Assembly (NCBI GenBank): GCA_034431435.1
Contig: DAOUDG010000026.1
Location: 1-32,493 of the forward strand
Length of the DNA: 32,493 nt
From: JAHCIE01 sp034431435
Lineage (GTDB): Bacteria > Chloroflexota > Anaerolineae > Epilineales > JAHCIE01
Direction: 5' to 3'
Shown here: piece after piece, positions 16,470 through 27,035 of the stretch
Numbering within the stretch: the stretch's first letter is position 1
Layout: each line of letters starts with the position of its first letter
Notes under the pieces: model-generated
Told to the model about the DNA's origin: nothing
What the model saw: the letters and a program-made list of their open reading frames with translations, nothing else
Database searches by the model: none
Position numbers and translations under genes: made by a program

Positions 16470-18518
16470 TTACGGAAAACCGTAAGCCGTGAGGTCCAGA
16501 TCTAGAGCCTGCCCGAGCCACAAGATGGCCGTCCGCGCTCGGGCATTGTCCAGTGCGCTTATCGGGCGGTTGTGCTTGGAGGCGTTCCTAAACGCATTGA
16601 AGTCAGTGAAGTAGCGCCGAAGATCATCCTGGGCGCGAAATGCTGGCACAAAATCGCTCCAGTTCTCACTGAAGATCTCTTGGTAGTCCAGAATATCACA
16701 AAAAACAAGCCGCCTCTCGGGATCATCGAATTGCCCTTTGGTTGTTCCTGGTGTCTTTCTTACATAGTCCGCAATCCGCCCCTCAACTTTGGAAGCGATC
16801 TTCTTGGGGATACGCTCGTGCCAATAATGCAGGCCGTGGCGGTCCCGAAGCGTTTCATGAATTTGGCGACGTACTGATGACTCAATGAGGTCAATGACAG
16901 GATTACGTACCTCCTCAGGGATAGCATCGGAAATACCACAACGACGCTTGATCTCAAGCATTATCAGTTCAGCGCGCTTGACTAGAAAGCGTTCGTAGTC
17001 ATCTCTCCACAAGCCACTATGGGCATCGCTTGGTATAAGGTTAGCCCGTAAGATGAGATCAAAGCGATCCGAACCAAGTTCATCTCTCAAGATCGGCATG
17101 TACTGGCTAGGCGGACGATCTCCAATCCACTTTGTGACATGCTCAGGAATGAAGCAGAAGTTGGGGATCCGATGCACCTGGTCAGCCTTCTTGCTTTGCC
17201 TTCTGAGGAAACCTACAGGAAATATGTGGTGCCTCTCGGAGGCGTTGAACTTTTCGAAGTAGTCGCCATCTATAGTAACCGGCGTTCCGTTCCGTAAGTC
17301 CAACGGTCCCTGAAGGGCCAAAAGACATAGGATTCCATTTCGGACAGCTGAGGTGGTGTAGGTCATAGATGTCTCAACAAGCGACGCAGCAGTTGTTGTT
17401 ACAGGCACCTCATAGGGCTTCCCTTCACTTACCAAGCCCCGGATCCACAGAGCATCCTCAGACATCCGAGTCTGACTGGCACTACTGTAGCGCTCCGAGA
17501 ACGCCACTCGCCAGAACCAGCGATCAATATGCTCGCGGTCTTTCCCTGAGATCGAGGGCAGCTTCGAGTGGAAGAAGTAGTAGGCAAGGATTGGGAGCAT
17601 ACCGTCGTAGGGTAGGAAGTCCGCCCTCCGTACCCCCAGATTCGACCGAACATACTCAACCGCTTGGTGATAACCTTTCACCGTATCAGCCCAGACCCGC
17701 TTCACGTCATCCTTCGTCAACTCCATCTGAGTAGCAGACTCAGTTCTACCGCGTATGTTCAGTGCCAGAGCCTGGGTAATGCTCGTTTCCTCGATCTCGC
17801 CAAAACGAGTGGCCTGAAGTGGCTGCACCAACTCCTCAGATGTTCGTTCCCTCAAGTCGAACTCGTCATCTAGAATACTAGCTGTGATGAGATCGTATCG
17901 GCTAAGCCGTCGTCCTGCTCGATTAATGCGCTCGAATATCTCGACCGCTTGCTCAATATCCATGTCCCTCACTTCTACAACTGAGAACGGATAGTTACTC
18001 AGTAGTTGGTAGCACCGAGCGAACCGTTCTTTATGCTCGTCAGAAGGTAGCGAGTTGTAAATGGTAAAGTCGTTGTTCATGAGATCCCGGACCGAAACCC
18101 AGCGCTTATTGTCCGGCTCTCGATACTGGAAGATACTATGCGGATCACGCGGGGCTAGGTCAACGACGATCTTGTGATAGTCTTCATCCTCAATGCTCAA
18201 GCCATTAACAGTAACGTACAGCGCAGTCAGTCGCTGTTGTCCGTCAACAATGAGAGAATACGATCGGGTGGGGTCTATTGGCGGCTGGCTTAGGTAGTCG
18301 ACAGTGCGTAGCAAATGATTGTACTGAGAAGGGGCTTCCCACAGGAAAATGGTGCCAATTGGGTACTCCTTATAGATACTATCCAGAAGCTCCTGTATCT
18401 TTTTGCGCTCCCATACAAAGTCCCGCTGGAAGCGCGGTACCCGAATCAATCCCTCGCGCATCTGCATCATCAATAGCGCGAGACTAGCGCGATCAACTTT
18501 GATCTTCTCGACCTTCAT
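16470..18518 (-). CDS. DUF262 / HNH / Swt1-like HEPN fusion protein, probable defence nuclease
   Basis: A 682-residue multidomain protein. The N-terminal DUF262 (GmrS-type) domain shows RVPRFQRDFVW (26-36), the ParB-like nuclease motif DGQQR (92-96) and FERINRAGRRLS (195-206). A middle HNH-like part has ERHHIFP (428-434) with IPNFCFIPEHVTKWI following, like the DUF1524 half of GmrSD. The C-terminus from about 555 resembles the Swt1-type HEPN domain: FSENW-F motifs, then RNASKHNRP, giving the RNase-type R-x4-H motif (Arg644, His649). DUF262/DUF1524 proteins such as GmrSD and BrxU are type IV restriction enzymes against modified phage DNA; HEPN domains are often RNases. The ATG at 18518 follows GAGGGG; an upstream GTG at 18539 is less likely. 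The gene is near 50% G+C against about 67% around it and stands alone, so it was probably acquired by transfer. Confidence 0.88.
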   Translation of the reverse strand: MKVEKIKVDRASLALLMMQMREGLIRVPRFQRDFVWERKKIQELLDSIYKEYPIGTIFLWEAPSQYNHLLRTVDYLSQPPIDPTRSYSLIVDGQQRLTALYVTVNGLSIEDEDYHKIVVDLAPRDPHSIFQYREPDNKRWVSVRDLMNNDFTIYNSLPSDEHKERFARCYQLLSNYPFSVVEVRDMDIEQAVEIFERINRAGRRLSRYDLITASILDDEFDLRERTSEELVQPLQATRFGEIEETSITQALALNIRGRTESATQMELTKDDVKRVWADTVKGYHQAVEYVRSNLGVRRADFLPYDGMLPILAYYFFHSKLPSISGKDREHIDRWFWRVAFSERYSSASQTRMSEDALWIRGLVSEGKPYEVPVTTTAASLVETSMTYTTSAVRNGILCLLALQGPLDLRNGTPVTIDGDYFEKFNASERHHIFPVGFLRRQSKKADQVHRIPNFCFIPEHVTKWIGDRPPSQYMPILRDELGSDRFDLILRANLIPSDAHSGLWRDDYERFLVKRAELIMLEIKRRCGISDAIPEEVRNPVIDLIESSVRRQIHETLRDRHGLHYWHERIPKKIASKVEGRIADYVRKTPGTTKGQFDDPERRLVFCDILDYQEIFSENWSDFVPAFRAQDDLRRYFTDFNAFRNASKHNRPISALDNARARTAILWLGQALDLDLTAYGFP

Positions 18519-18572
18519 TGGTAGCCCCTCAGATACCACAGTGCCTTGATTGCAATCGCTGCGCCTCTGTCA

Positions 18573-18600
18573 ATTATACAACAACGAAAGACAAGCGCAA
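18573..18600 (-). promoter_or_regulatory. promoter of the DUF262 gene
   Basis: On the minus strand, TTGCGC (18600-18595), 16 bp, TATAAT (18578-18573). The -10 is perfect. Transcription would start near 18566, about 48 bases before the ATG. It lies in the AT-rich gap after ppc, so the gene has its own promoter rather than reading through from ppc. Confidence 0.65.
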
Positions 18601-18620
18601 GCAGCAGAGATCTACAACTC

Positions 18621-21381
<2,761 letters not shown>

Positions 21382-21389
<8 letters not shown>

Positions 21390-22296
21390 GCGCGCGCATC
21401 TCCTTCAGGAAGTGCTCTACCTGAGCTCGGGAGGGCAATGCGGGCTGCGCCCCCAGGCGAGTAACGGTCAGTGCGCCGACAGCGACGGCGAAGCCGACGG
21501 CGTCGGCCAGGCTCGCACCCTCGGCCAGGGCCACGGCCAGGCCGCCGTTGAAGGCATCGCCCGCCGCCGTGGTATCGACAACCTCGACGGGGAAGCTCGG
21601 TACATGGCATCGCTCGGTCGGCGTCGCCAGCAGCGCACCCTGCGCGCCCAGCGTCACCACCGCCGCCGCCACGCCGCGCGCTAGCAGGGCATCGGCCGCT
21701 CGGTCGGCATCGATGGCCGCCGCATCCAGGCCGGTGAGAAGGGCGGCTTCGGTCACGTTGGGGGTGACAATGATGCCGCGTAGCAGCGCGTCGGGCAGAG
21801 GGCGCGCCGGGGCCGGGTTGAGGATGACGGGGATACCCCGCGCACGCCCTATCTCCACCGCCGCCGTCACGCACGCCAGGGGAATCTCGAGTTGCGTGAG
21901 CACGACATCTGCGTCCTGGACGGCGGCCGGGATATCGTCGGGGGCAAGGCGCGCGTTGGCGCCGGGGGCGACACCGATGACGTTCTCGCCATCAGCGGCG
22001 ACGAAGATGAGGGCGACGCCCGACGGCTCATCGGTGTCGCGGGCCAGGTAGCGACAGTCGATGCCCTCGGCCTGATAGGCGGCGAGCGCCTGGTCGCCCA
22101 GGGCATCTGCGCCGAGGCGCGCGACGAAGGTGACAACCGCGCCCAGCCGCGCGGCGGCGACGGCCTGGTTGGCGCCCTTACCACCGCCAGCTATGGTGAA
22201 GCGGCCGCCGAGGACCGTCTCGCCGGGTTGCGGCAGATGACTGAGTTGTAGCACCATATCCGTGTTTGCGCTGCCCACCACTGTGATGCGTGCCAC
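21382..22296 (-). CDS. rbsK: ribokinase-like PfkB sugar kinase
   Basis: A 304-residue PfkB-family kinase most like ribokinase, phosphorylating D-ribose at O5 with ATP. It begins with the GTG at 22296, preceded by GGAGGAGG; VARITVVGSANTDMVLQ is the standard N-terminus. PfkB signature 1 is GGGKGANQA and signature 2 is DTTAAGDAFNGGLA, which holds the catalytic Asp. No ribose transporter or rbsD is adjacent, so a general pentose-salvage role is inferred. It overlaps ppc by 8 bp downstream and diverges from pspA upstream, an unusual partner for a ribokinase. Other PfkB sugars are possible. Confidence 0.92.
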
Positions 22297-22328
22297 GCGG
22301 CCTCCTCCATTGCGCCTGAGAGTGGCCC

Positions 22329-22357
22329 ATTTTGCCGCGCCACCGCAGAACATGCAA
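22329..22357 (-). promoter_or_regulatory. possible rbsK-ppc promoter
   Basis: On the minus strand, TTGCAT (22357-22352), 17 bp, CAAAAT (22334-22329), about 33 bp upstream of the GTG start. It lies next to the divergent pspA promoter. Confidence 0.35.
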
Positions 22358-22364
22358 ACCGCCA

Positions 22365-22393
22365 TTGCGCCGTGGCTTAATCTACGTTATAAT
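22365..22393 (+). promoter_or_regulatory. pspA promoter
   Basis: TTGCGC (22365-22370), 17 bp, TATAAT (22388-22393). The perfect -10 and optimal spacing support a sigma-70-type promoter starting near 22400, giving a leader of about 45 bases. I see no sigma-54 (-24/-12) motif, so regulation differs from the enterobacterial psp operon. Confidence 0.65.
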
Positions 22394-22444
22394 GGGGACG
22401 GTTGTGGCGACTACGAGCAGACCCCGAGCAAAGGAGTGTACCCT

Positions 22445-23146
22445 ATGGCTGGGATTTTCGAGCGCATCAGCATGATTCTCCGCGCCAACATCAACGATAT
22501 CCTGGACCGCGCGGAAGACCCTGAGAAGATGCTTGAGCAGATTATCCGCGATATGGAGTCGGCCATTCTGGATGCGCGTTCTACAGTCCAGGAGATGCTG
22601 GCCCAGCAGAAGCTCCTGGAAGCCGAGGTACGGGACACCCAGAAGCTCGTCAATGAGTGGCAGCGCAAGGCCGAGATGGCCGTCGCCCAGAATCGCGACG
22701 ACCTGGCGCGTGAAGCCCTCAAGCGCAAGAACGATTATCAGACGCAGCTCGAGGTCTACCAGGCCCAGCTCGCCGACCAGGAGGCCCTCGTCGCCAAACT
22801 GCGCTCTGAGCTGTCGGAGCTAGAGTCGAAGTATGACAGCGCAAAGCGCAACAAGGACACCCTGATTGCCCGCCAGCGAGCCGCTCGCGCGCGGGAGGAG
22901 ATGGCTAAGAAGTCGGCCCAGATTCAGCAGATTCCCGACTACGGTAGCGAGTTTGGCCGCATGGAGCAACGTGTCCGCGAGCAGGAGGCGCGCGCGGCGG
23001 CCGCCAGTGAGATGAACGAGGCCACCACGTCGGTCGATCGCGAGTTTGCGAGCCTGGAAGACCCGGCCATCGAGGATGAACTGGCCGCGCTCAAGGCGAA
23101 GATGGGCAAAGGCCCGGCTGCGCCGCCCACCGCGACGACGGAGTAA
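22445..23146 (+). CDS. pspA: PspA/IM30 (Vipp1) family membrane-stress protein
   Basis: A 233-residue, almost entirely coiled-coil peripheral membrane protein of the ESCRT-III-like PspA/Vipp1 family, which binds anionic membranes and forms rings or rods under envelope stress. The N-terminal amphipathic helix MAGIFERISMILRANIND and the DPEKMLEQIIRDME block are diagnostic. Long heptad-rich helices run from about 25 to 185, and a short acidic tail ends in a Pro/Thr-rich stretch. It lacks the long C-terminal extension of Vipp1. The ATG at 22445 follows AAAGGAG. No pspBC or pspF partners are seen; it has its own promoter and stands alone. Confidence 0.95.
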   Translation: MAGIFERISMILRANINDILDRAEDPEKMLEQIIRDMESAILDARSTVQEMLAQQKLLEAEVRDTQKLVNEWQRKAEMAVAQNRDDLAREALKRKNDYQTQLEVYQAQLADQEALVAKLRSELSELESKYDSAKRNKDTLIARQRAARAREEMAKKSAQIQQIPDYGSEFGRMEQRVREQEARAAAASEMNEATTSVDREFASLEDPAIEDELAALKAKMGKGPAAPPTATTE

Positions 23147-23513
23147 GCCTCAGCCTGCGGCTAATGGCGCAGGGGCATGCAGCGAAACTTGCGCCGGGTC
23201 GGGTTTGTGCGTAGAATTGCGTTCCATACGGGGGGACACGTGGCGAAGTCGCGTTGTTCCCCTTTGGTGTACCCGGCTTCTTAGCAGGTTCGTGGTCGAA
23301 GTGTTTGGCTCGCGTAGGACGGATGGCGTTCGTTGAATGCAGATGATCATTTACGGCCTGACGTCGTTTTCCCGGTTCCGGTACAAATGAGACGGCTAGA
23401 CATCATATCGACCAACCCGCCTCAGCCAGCCTAGACTGGCGCCATGGACCGCCATGCGCGGCTAGCGCCTAGAATGACCGGCGCACGGTCCTCGCATAAC
23501 GACGATAGAGCCT
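23147..23513 (+). other. 367-bp non-coding gap
   Basis: No convincing gene is seen between pspA and the LysM protein; the short frames here lack protein-like composition. Weak structures include GCCAG/CTGGC around 23427-23442 and a loose stem around 23228-23263. A CTGACG-18-TACAAA arrangement near 23359-23388 might be a promoter for the downstream gene but is poor. There is no clear terminator after pspA and no tRNA. Confidence 0.5.
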
Positions 23514-25067
23514 ATGAAATGCTCCCATTGTGGTTCGCCGATAGGCCGAACCGACAAAGTGTGTTCCGCTTGCCATAAGCGCGTGGAGACGGTGCGGCGT
23601 CGCTGCCCGGCTTGCGGCGCATCGGTGACCGCCGATGCCACCACCTGCGATATGTGCTACGCTCCCATCCGACCGGCCCGCGCGACAGGCTGGCGGCGCG
23701 GCATCGAGATCGCGGCGGGGTTGGCGATTGTCCTGGTCCTGGTGGGCGCGGTGTTCGCCATCTTGCGGGTGCGGCCCGACAGCGCCACGGCTCTGGATGC
23801 CGCGGCGGGCGTGTCCGCCGACGCCATCGGCCCGGCCCAACTCGCGCTAGGCGGCACGGCCACTATCATTCCCACCCTGACCGCTACGGCTCCACCCACC
23901 GGGACGCCCCCCAGGCCGCCCGACACGCCCACCACCGCCCCGACCGTGGCTCAGCGCAGCACGCCCGCGACGCCGCAGACCGGCGGCCCGCCGCCCCGCG
24001 CCGAGCAGCAGTACGTCATCCAGGTCGGTGACACCCTGCTGGCGATTGCCTACCGCTTCGGCGTCGGCCTCGACGAGATTCTCACCGCCAACAATTTCGG
24101 CGGCACTAACGCCCTGCTCCTGCCGGGCCAGACACTGGTGATACCAGGCGGTGAGGAAAGCCCCAGCGAAGCCGAGGCGACAGCGGCGGCCAACGCGGCG
24201 CCAGCCGACACCCCTGAGCCGACCGATACCCCCGAACCGACGGAGACGCCGACCGCCGAGCCGGCCGGTCGCGTCGCCCACATCATTCAGAGCGGCGATT
24301 CGCTGTGGGCCATCGCCAACCGCTTCGACACGACCGTCGACGCTCTGGTGGCTCTGAACGGCCTGAAGTCGGCGAGCGATTTCCTGGCTGTGGGTCGCGA
24401 GCTGATCGTCAAGGATGGCCCGACCGCCACGCCCGGCCCGTCGCCAACACCCCCGCCGACACGGACGCCGGCCCCCACCCGGACCGCCGTGCCGACTCGA
24501 ACACCGCCGCCGACCAGCACGACCCCACCGACCGCGACGCTGCTGCCGCCGACGCCTCTGCCACTGGCGGCCCCGACCAAGCTCGCCGCCGCTCCGACGC
24601 AGGTAGGCCCCGGCGCGAGTGGCGTGAAGGCGGGTGCGGCGGCGTCGACCGCCATAGGTGGCCCGCCGCCCGTGGCCGCCACCCCGGACGAGGCGGGCGC
24701 GGCGCTGCTCCTCTACCCAGCGCCGACTCTCCTGGGCGTGCCGGACAAGATGGCCCTGGAAGGTCGCCAGCTGCCGGTGCTGCTCAACTGGACATCGGTG
24801 GGCGTCCTCGACGCAGACGAGTATTATGTCGTGCGTCTCAGTACGATCCTGGATGGTAAGCCGGTCACGGAAGAGGCGTGGGTCAAGGCTACCGGCTGGC
24901 GCATTCCGGATGGCATGCGGCCGACGGGCAAGGCCAGCGCACCCATCTCTTATATCTGGGACGTGACAGTGCGGCGGGCGACAGGCCAGCAGCCCGACGG
25001 CCGAAGCTATGCGGGGCCGGCCATCAGTCCGACGAGCGCCATCTACGAGTTCACCTGGGCGCCCTAG
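23514..25067 (+). CDS. zinc-ribbon membrane protein with two LysM domains
   Basis: A 517-residue envelope protein. The N-terminus has two zinc-ribbon-like cysteine sets (Cys3, 6, 17, 20 and Cys31, 34, 45, 48). A single membrane segment (about 63-84) separates this from a long Thr/Pro-rich exported part. LysM 1 (about 166-210, YVIQVGDTLLAIAYRFGV) and LysM 2 (about 255-300, HIIQSGDSLWAIANRF) should bind peptidoglycan or similar glycans. They are linked by TPEPTDTPEPTETPT and followed by a second Pro/Thr linker. A C-terminal beta-rich domain (about 400-517, LPVLLNWTSVGVLDADEYYVV) is of unknown type. The topology implies a cytosolic zinc ribbon tethered to the wall. The ATG at 23514 has a poor ribosome site. 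It ends at a strong terminator. Confidence 0.9.
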   Translation: MKCSHCGSPIGRTDKVCSACHKRVETVRRRCPACGASVTADATTCDMCYAPIRPARATGWRRGIEIAAGLAIVLVLVGAVFAILRVRPDSATALDAAAGVSADAIGPAQLALGGTATIIPTLTATAPPTGTPPRPPDTPTTAPTVAQRSTPATPQTGGPPPRAEQQYVIQVGDTLLAIAYRFGVGLDEILTANNFGGTNALLLPGQTLVIPGGEESPSEAEATAAANAAPADTPEPTDTPEPTETPTAEPAGRVAHIIQSGDSLWAIANRFDTTVDALVALNGLKSASDFLAVGRELIVKDGPTATPGPSPTPPPTRTPAPTRTAVPTRTPPPTSTTPPTATLLPPTPLPLAAPTKLAAAPTQVGPGASGVKAGAAASTAIGGPPPVAATPDEAGAALLLYPAPTLLGVPDKMALEGRQLPVLLNWTSVGVLDADEYYVVRLSTILDGKPVTEEAWVKATGWRIPDGMRPTGKASAPISYIWDVTVRRATGQQPDGRSYAGPAISPTSAIYEFTWAP

Positions 25068-25080
25068 CGGCGACAGAATA

Positions 25081-25121
25081 CAGAGAGCGGGGCTTGCTGA
25101 CATGGCAAGCCCCGCTCTCTG
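25081..25121. terminator. bidirectional intrinsic terminator
   Basis: A perfect 17-bp stem: CAGAGAGCGGGGCTTGC (25081-25097) with its exact reverse complement (25105-25121) and a 7-base loop. It sits between two convergent genes, 13 bp past the LysM stop and 15 bp past the DivIC-like stop. T-tracts are short on both sides, but the stem is the strongest in the window. Confidence 0.85.
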
Positions 25122-25136
25122 CGTTGGGTGTCGGTC

Positions 25137-25553
25137 TCACGGCGCGGGCGGGGCGAACCAGCGATCCAGGAGGAGGCGCCAGCGCGGCTCGCCGGCATCG
25201 CTGGCTACAGGCGCGGCGGGTGGGGCGGGGCGAAGAGGAGCCGTCGCCGTCTGACGACGCGGCGCAACGACTACGACCGGCACTTCGCCGGGCTGGATGA
25301 GCTTGCCCACCGTCCGCGCCCACTCGCGCACGTAGTCGTCGGTCTTGGCGTAGGCGATCTGCTTCTCCAGATCGGCGATGGAGCGGGTGAGGGCATCGAC
25401 GCGCGCCTGCTCCGCCGCTTCGAGGCTGCGCAGATTGTGCTCGGTCCACAACGTGCGCGCCACGCCGACGCCGAACGAGGAGACGAGAACAATGGCCGCC
25501 ACGATGAGCGCCTGAACAACCGTGAAGGATGGAGAGGGGCGACGGCCGGCCAT
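25137..25553 (-). CDS. DivIC/FtsB-like septum formation initiator
   Basis: A 138-residue bitopic protein. It has a short basic cytosolic tail, one TM helix (about 11-31), a coiled coil (about 38-70, NLRSLEAAEQARVDALTRSI) and the family's TDDYVREWARTVGKLIQPGE (71-90), which matches the YxxxxAREELGLVKPGE pattern of DivIC/FtsB. A Pro/Ala tail follows. The role in the family is to bridge the divisome (FtsL/FtsQ-type partners) at the septum. The ATG at 25553 has GGAG upstream and places the TM at the N-terminus; upstream in-frame starts add Arg-rich non-protein-like sequence. It has a consensus promoter and ends at a shared terminator. No enolase, ftsL or cell-wall cluster is adjacent. Confidence 0.88.
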   Translation of the reverse strand: MAGRRPSPSFTVVQALIVAAIVLVSSFGVGVARTLWTEHNLRSLEAAEQARVDALTRSIADLEKQIAYAKTDDYVREWARTVGKLIQPGEVPVVVVAPRRQTATAPLRPAPPAAPVASDAGEPRWRLLLDRWFAPPAP

Positions 25554-25605
25554 AGGGAAGGCTCCAGGGGCGAGCAAGACGTTGCAAGACATAGCACTAT
25601 GAGAG

Positions 25606-25634
25606 ATTATATCACCCGCCGGGGCCGCTGTCAA
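25606..25634 (-). promoter_or_regulatory. perfect consensus sigma-70 promoter of the DivIC-like gene
   Basis: On the minus strand, TTGACA (25634-25629), exactly 17 bp, TATAAT (25611-25606): 12 of 12 consensus bases. Transcription would start near 25599 and the ATG at 25553 lies about 46 bases on. It sits in the 97-bp gap after the O-methyltransferase stop. Confidence 0.85.
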
Positions 25635-25650
25635 CCGTCGCCGCGCCGTC

Positions 25651-26322
25651 TCACGCCGGCAGAACCAGCGCAATCGCCAGGCCGTCGTAGCCCTTGCTGC
25701 CGACGGTCTGCACGCCCGTGGCGAGGACGCGCGGTTCGGCCGCCAACGCGGCGTTGAAACGCCGCGCCCCCTGGACACTATCATCGTCACTGTCGGCATT
25801 GATGACCTCACCGTCGCGCACGATGTTATCGGCGATGATGAGGCTACCCGGCCGCGTCAAGCGCATGGCCCACGCCAGGTAGGCGACGTAGCCCGGCTTG
25901 TCGGCGTCGATGAACACCAGATCGAAGGGGGGATGCCCCTCGGCGGCCACGCCCGGCAGGGTGTCCAGGGCCGGCCCCACCCGCACCTCCACCTGGTCAG
26001 CCAGGCCCGCGCGGGCGAGGTTGGCGCGCGCCACTTCGGCGTGGCGGGGGTTCGCCTCCAGGGTGATGAGGCGACCGTCCGGCGGTAGGGCGCGGGCCAG
26101 CCAGATGGTGCTGTAGCCGCCGAGCGTACCGATCTCCAGGATGGCGCGGGCGCCGACGGAGCGGGCCAGGATGGTCAGTAGCTGCCCCTGATTGGGCGAG
26201 ACGTGGATGGCGGGTAGCCCTGCCTCGGCCGAGGCTTGCAAGGCGGCGTCCAGCGCCGGGTCTGGCGCGACGAACAGGCCGGCAATGTAGTGATCGACCG
26301 TGGTCCACAGGTCGTGGGTCAT
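25651..26322 (-). CDS. class I SAM-dependent O-methyltransferase
   Basis: A 223-residue metal-dependent methyltransferase of the catechol/caffeoyl-CoA O-methyltransferase family. The SAM motif is LEIGTLGGYSTIWLA (62-76). Metal-ligand positions are Asp139 (FIDADK) and Asp165-Asn166 (IADNIV), and the N-terminal SPNQGQLL stretch is usual for the family. The ATG at 26322 overlaps the upstream membrane-protein stop by four bases (ATGA), so translation is coupled. A longer in-frame stretch to 26781 is only the shadow of that gene. It likely methylates a catechol-type small molecule; the substrate is unknown. Confidence 0.95.
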   Translation of the reverse strand: MTHDLWTTVDHYIAGLFVAPDPALDAALQASAEAGLPAIHVSPNQGQLLTILARSVGARAILEIGTLGGYSTIWLARALPPDGRLITLEANPRHAEVARANLARAGLADQVEVRVGPALDTLPGVAAEGHPPFDLVFIDADKPGYVAYLAWAMRLTRPGSLIIADNIVRDGEVINADSDDDSVQGARRFNAALAAEPRVLATGVQTVGSKGYDGLAIALVLPA

Positions 26323-26993
26323 GGGTCCTTCGGTGGCGTGGCCGGGTGTCGTGGGCGCAGATTCTCGACCAGGATGTAGACGCTGACGAGCAGCACCCAC
26401 AACGGAAAGAGAACTGCGCCCCAGGCGGTATACTGCATGCTGAGGATCAGAAACAGGGCCAGCGCCAGGCCGAGGAATGCCATCCAGCGTGGGACGATAG
26501 CGGTCCGCAACGACAGCACGCAGGTAGAGATCATGAAGACGCCCGCCATCTTCATGGTGTAGATGTTCATCAACTCGTAGGTGATAGTGCGGCCGTAGCG
26601 GTAGATACCGGACGCCACGACCTGGGAAGGGGCCTGCCCAAAGACGCTGATCAGGCCGCCTGCCACCGCACCCGTGGTGAACAGCAGCGCCAGAAAGACC
26701 AATCCACTGCCTAGAAAGACGGTCGCGAAGAAGCGATCCTCGTATGCGCCTAGACGATCGCGAATCACGCCGATGAACCACAGGAAGGCGATGCCCGCGA
26801 AGGGTAGCAGATTGAGGGCCAGCCGGACATTGCTCAGCCAGCCCTCATCGCTCAGCGAGGGTGACTCCTCTGGGATGCTGATGCGAATCAGAATCAGGCT
26901 TATCAGCAGCAGCACCGAGAAGATGATGCCCGCGACAGCTGCCGCGCGCGGTGTGGTCAGTCTTGGCGCGCTCAGGTCTACGGGTTGGCTCAT
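26319..26993 (-). CDS. five- or six-helix membrane protein of unknown function
   Basis: A 224-residue polytopic membrane protein with hydrophobic segments at about 18-38, 57-76, 88-112, 147-162, 170-188 and 190-208. There is a conserved-looking loop IRDRLGAYEDRFFATVFLGSG but no known catalytic motif. The ATG at 26993 follows AGGAGAG. It overlaps the O-methyltransferase by four bases and begins 42 bp after the M20 peptidase stop, so the three are probably one transcript. No function is proposed. Confidence 0.82.
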   Translation of the reverse strand: MSQPVDLSAPRLTTPRAAAVAGIIFSVLLLISLILIRISIPEESPSLSDEGWLSNVRLALNLLPFAGIAFLWFIGVIRDRLGAYEDRFFATVFLGSGLVFLALLFTTGAVAGGLISVFGQAPSQVVASGIYRYGRTITYELMNIYTMKMAGVFMISTCVLSLRTAIVPRWMAFLGLALALFLILSMQYTAWGAVLFPLWVLLVSVYILVENLRPRHPATPPKDP

Positions 26994-27035
26994 ACGACTC
27001 TCCTGGCGGGGCGCGTGTCGCCGTGGCGGCGGCCG

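Noticed and set aside
16470..16485. TTACGG/CCGTAA hairpin at the DUF262 stop as a terminator
   Set aside because: Only six base pairs with no T-tract after the stem, too weak to call.
23277..23312. Possible tRNA suggested by GGTTCG in the pspA-LysM gap
   Set aside because: No acceptor or anticodon stem can be formed around it.
25554..25811. Longer N-terminus for the DivIC-like protein
   Set aside because: The extension is Arg-rich, contains the promoter and lacks a ribosome site; the ATG at 25553 places the TM correctly.
26323..26781. Extended start for the O-methyltransferase
   Set aside because: That stretch is the shadow of the membrane-protein gene; the ATGA overlap and ribosome site mark 26322.
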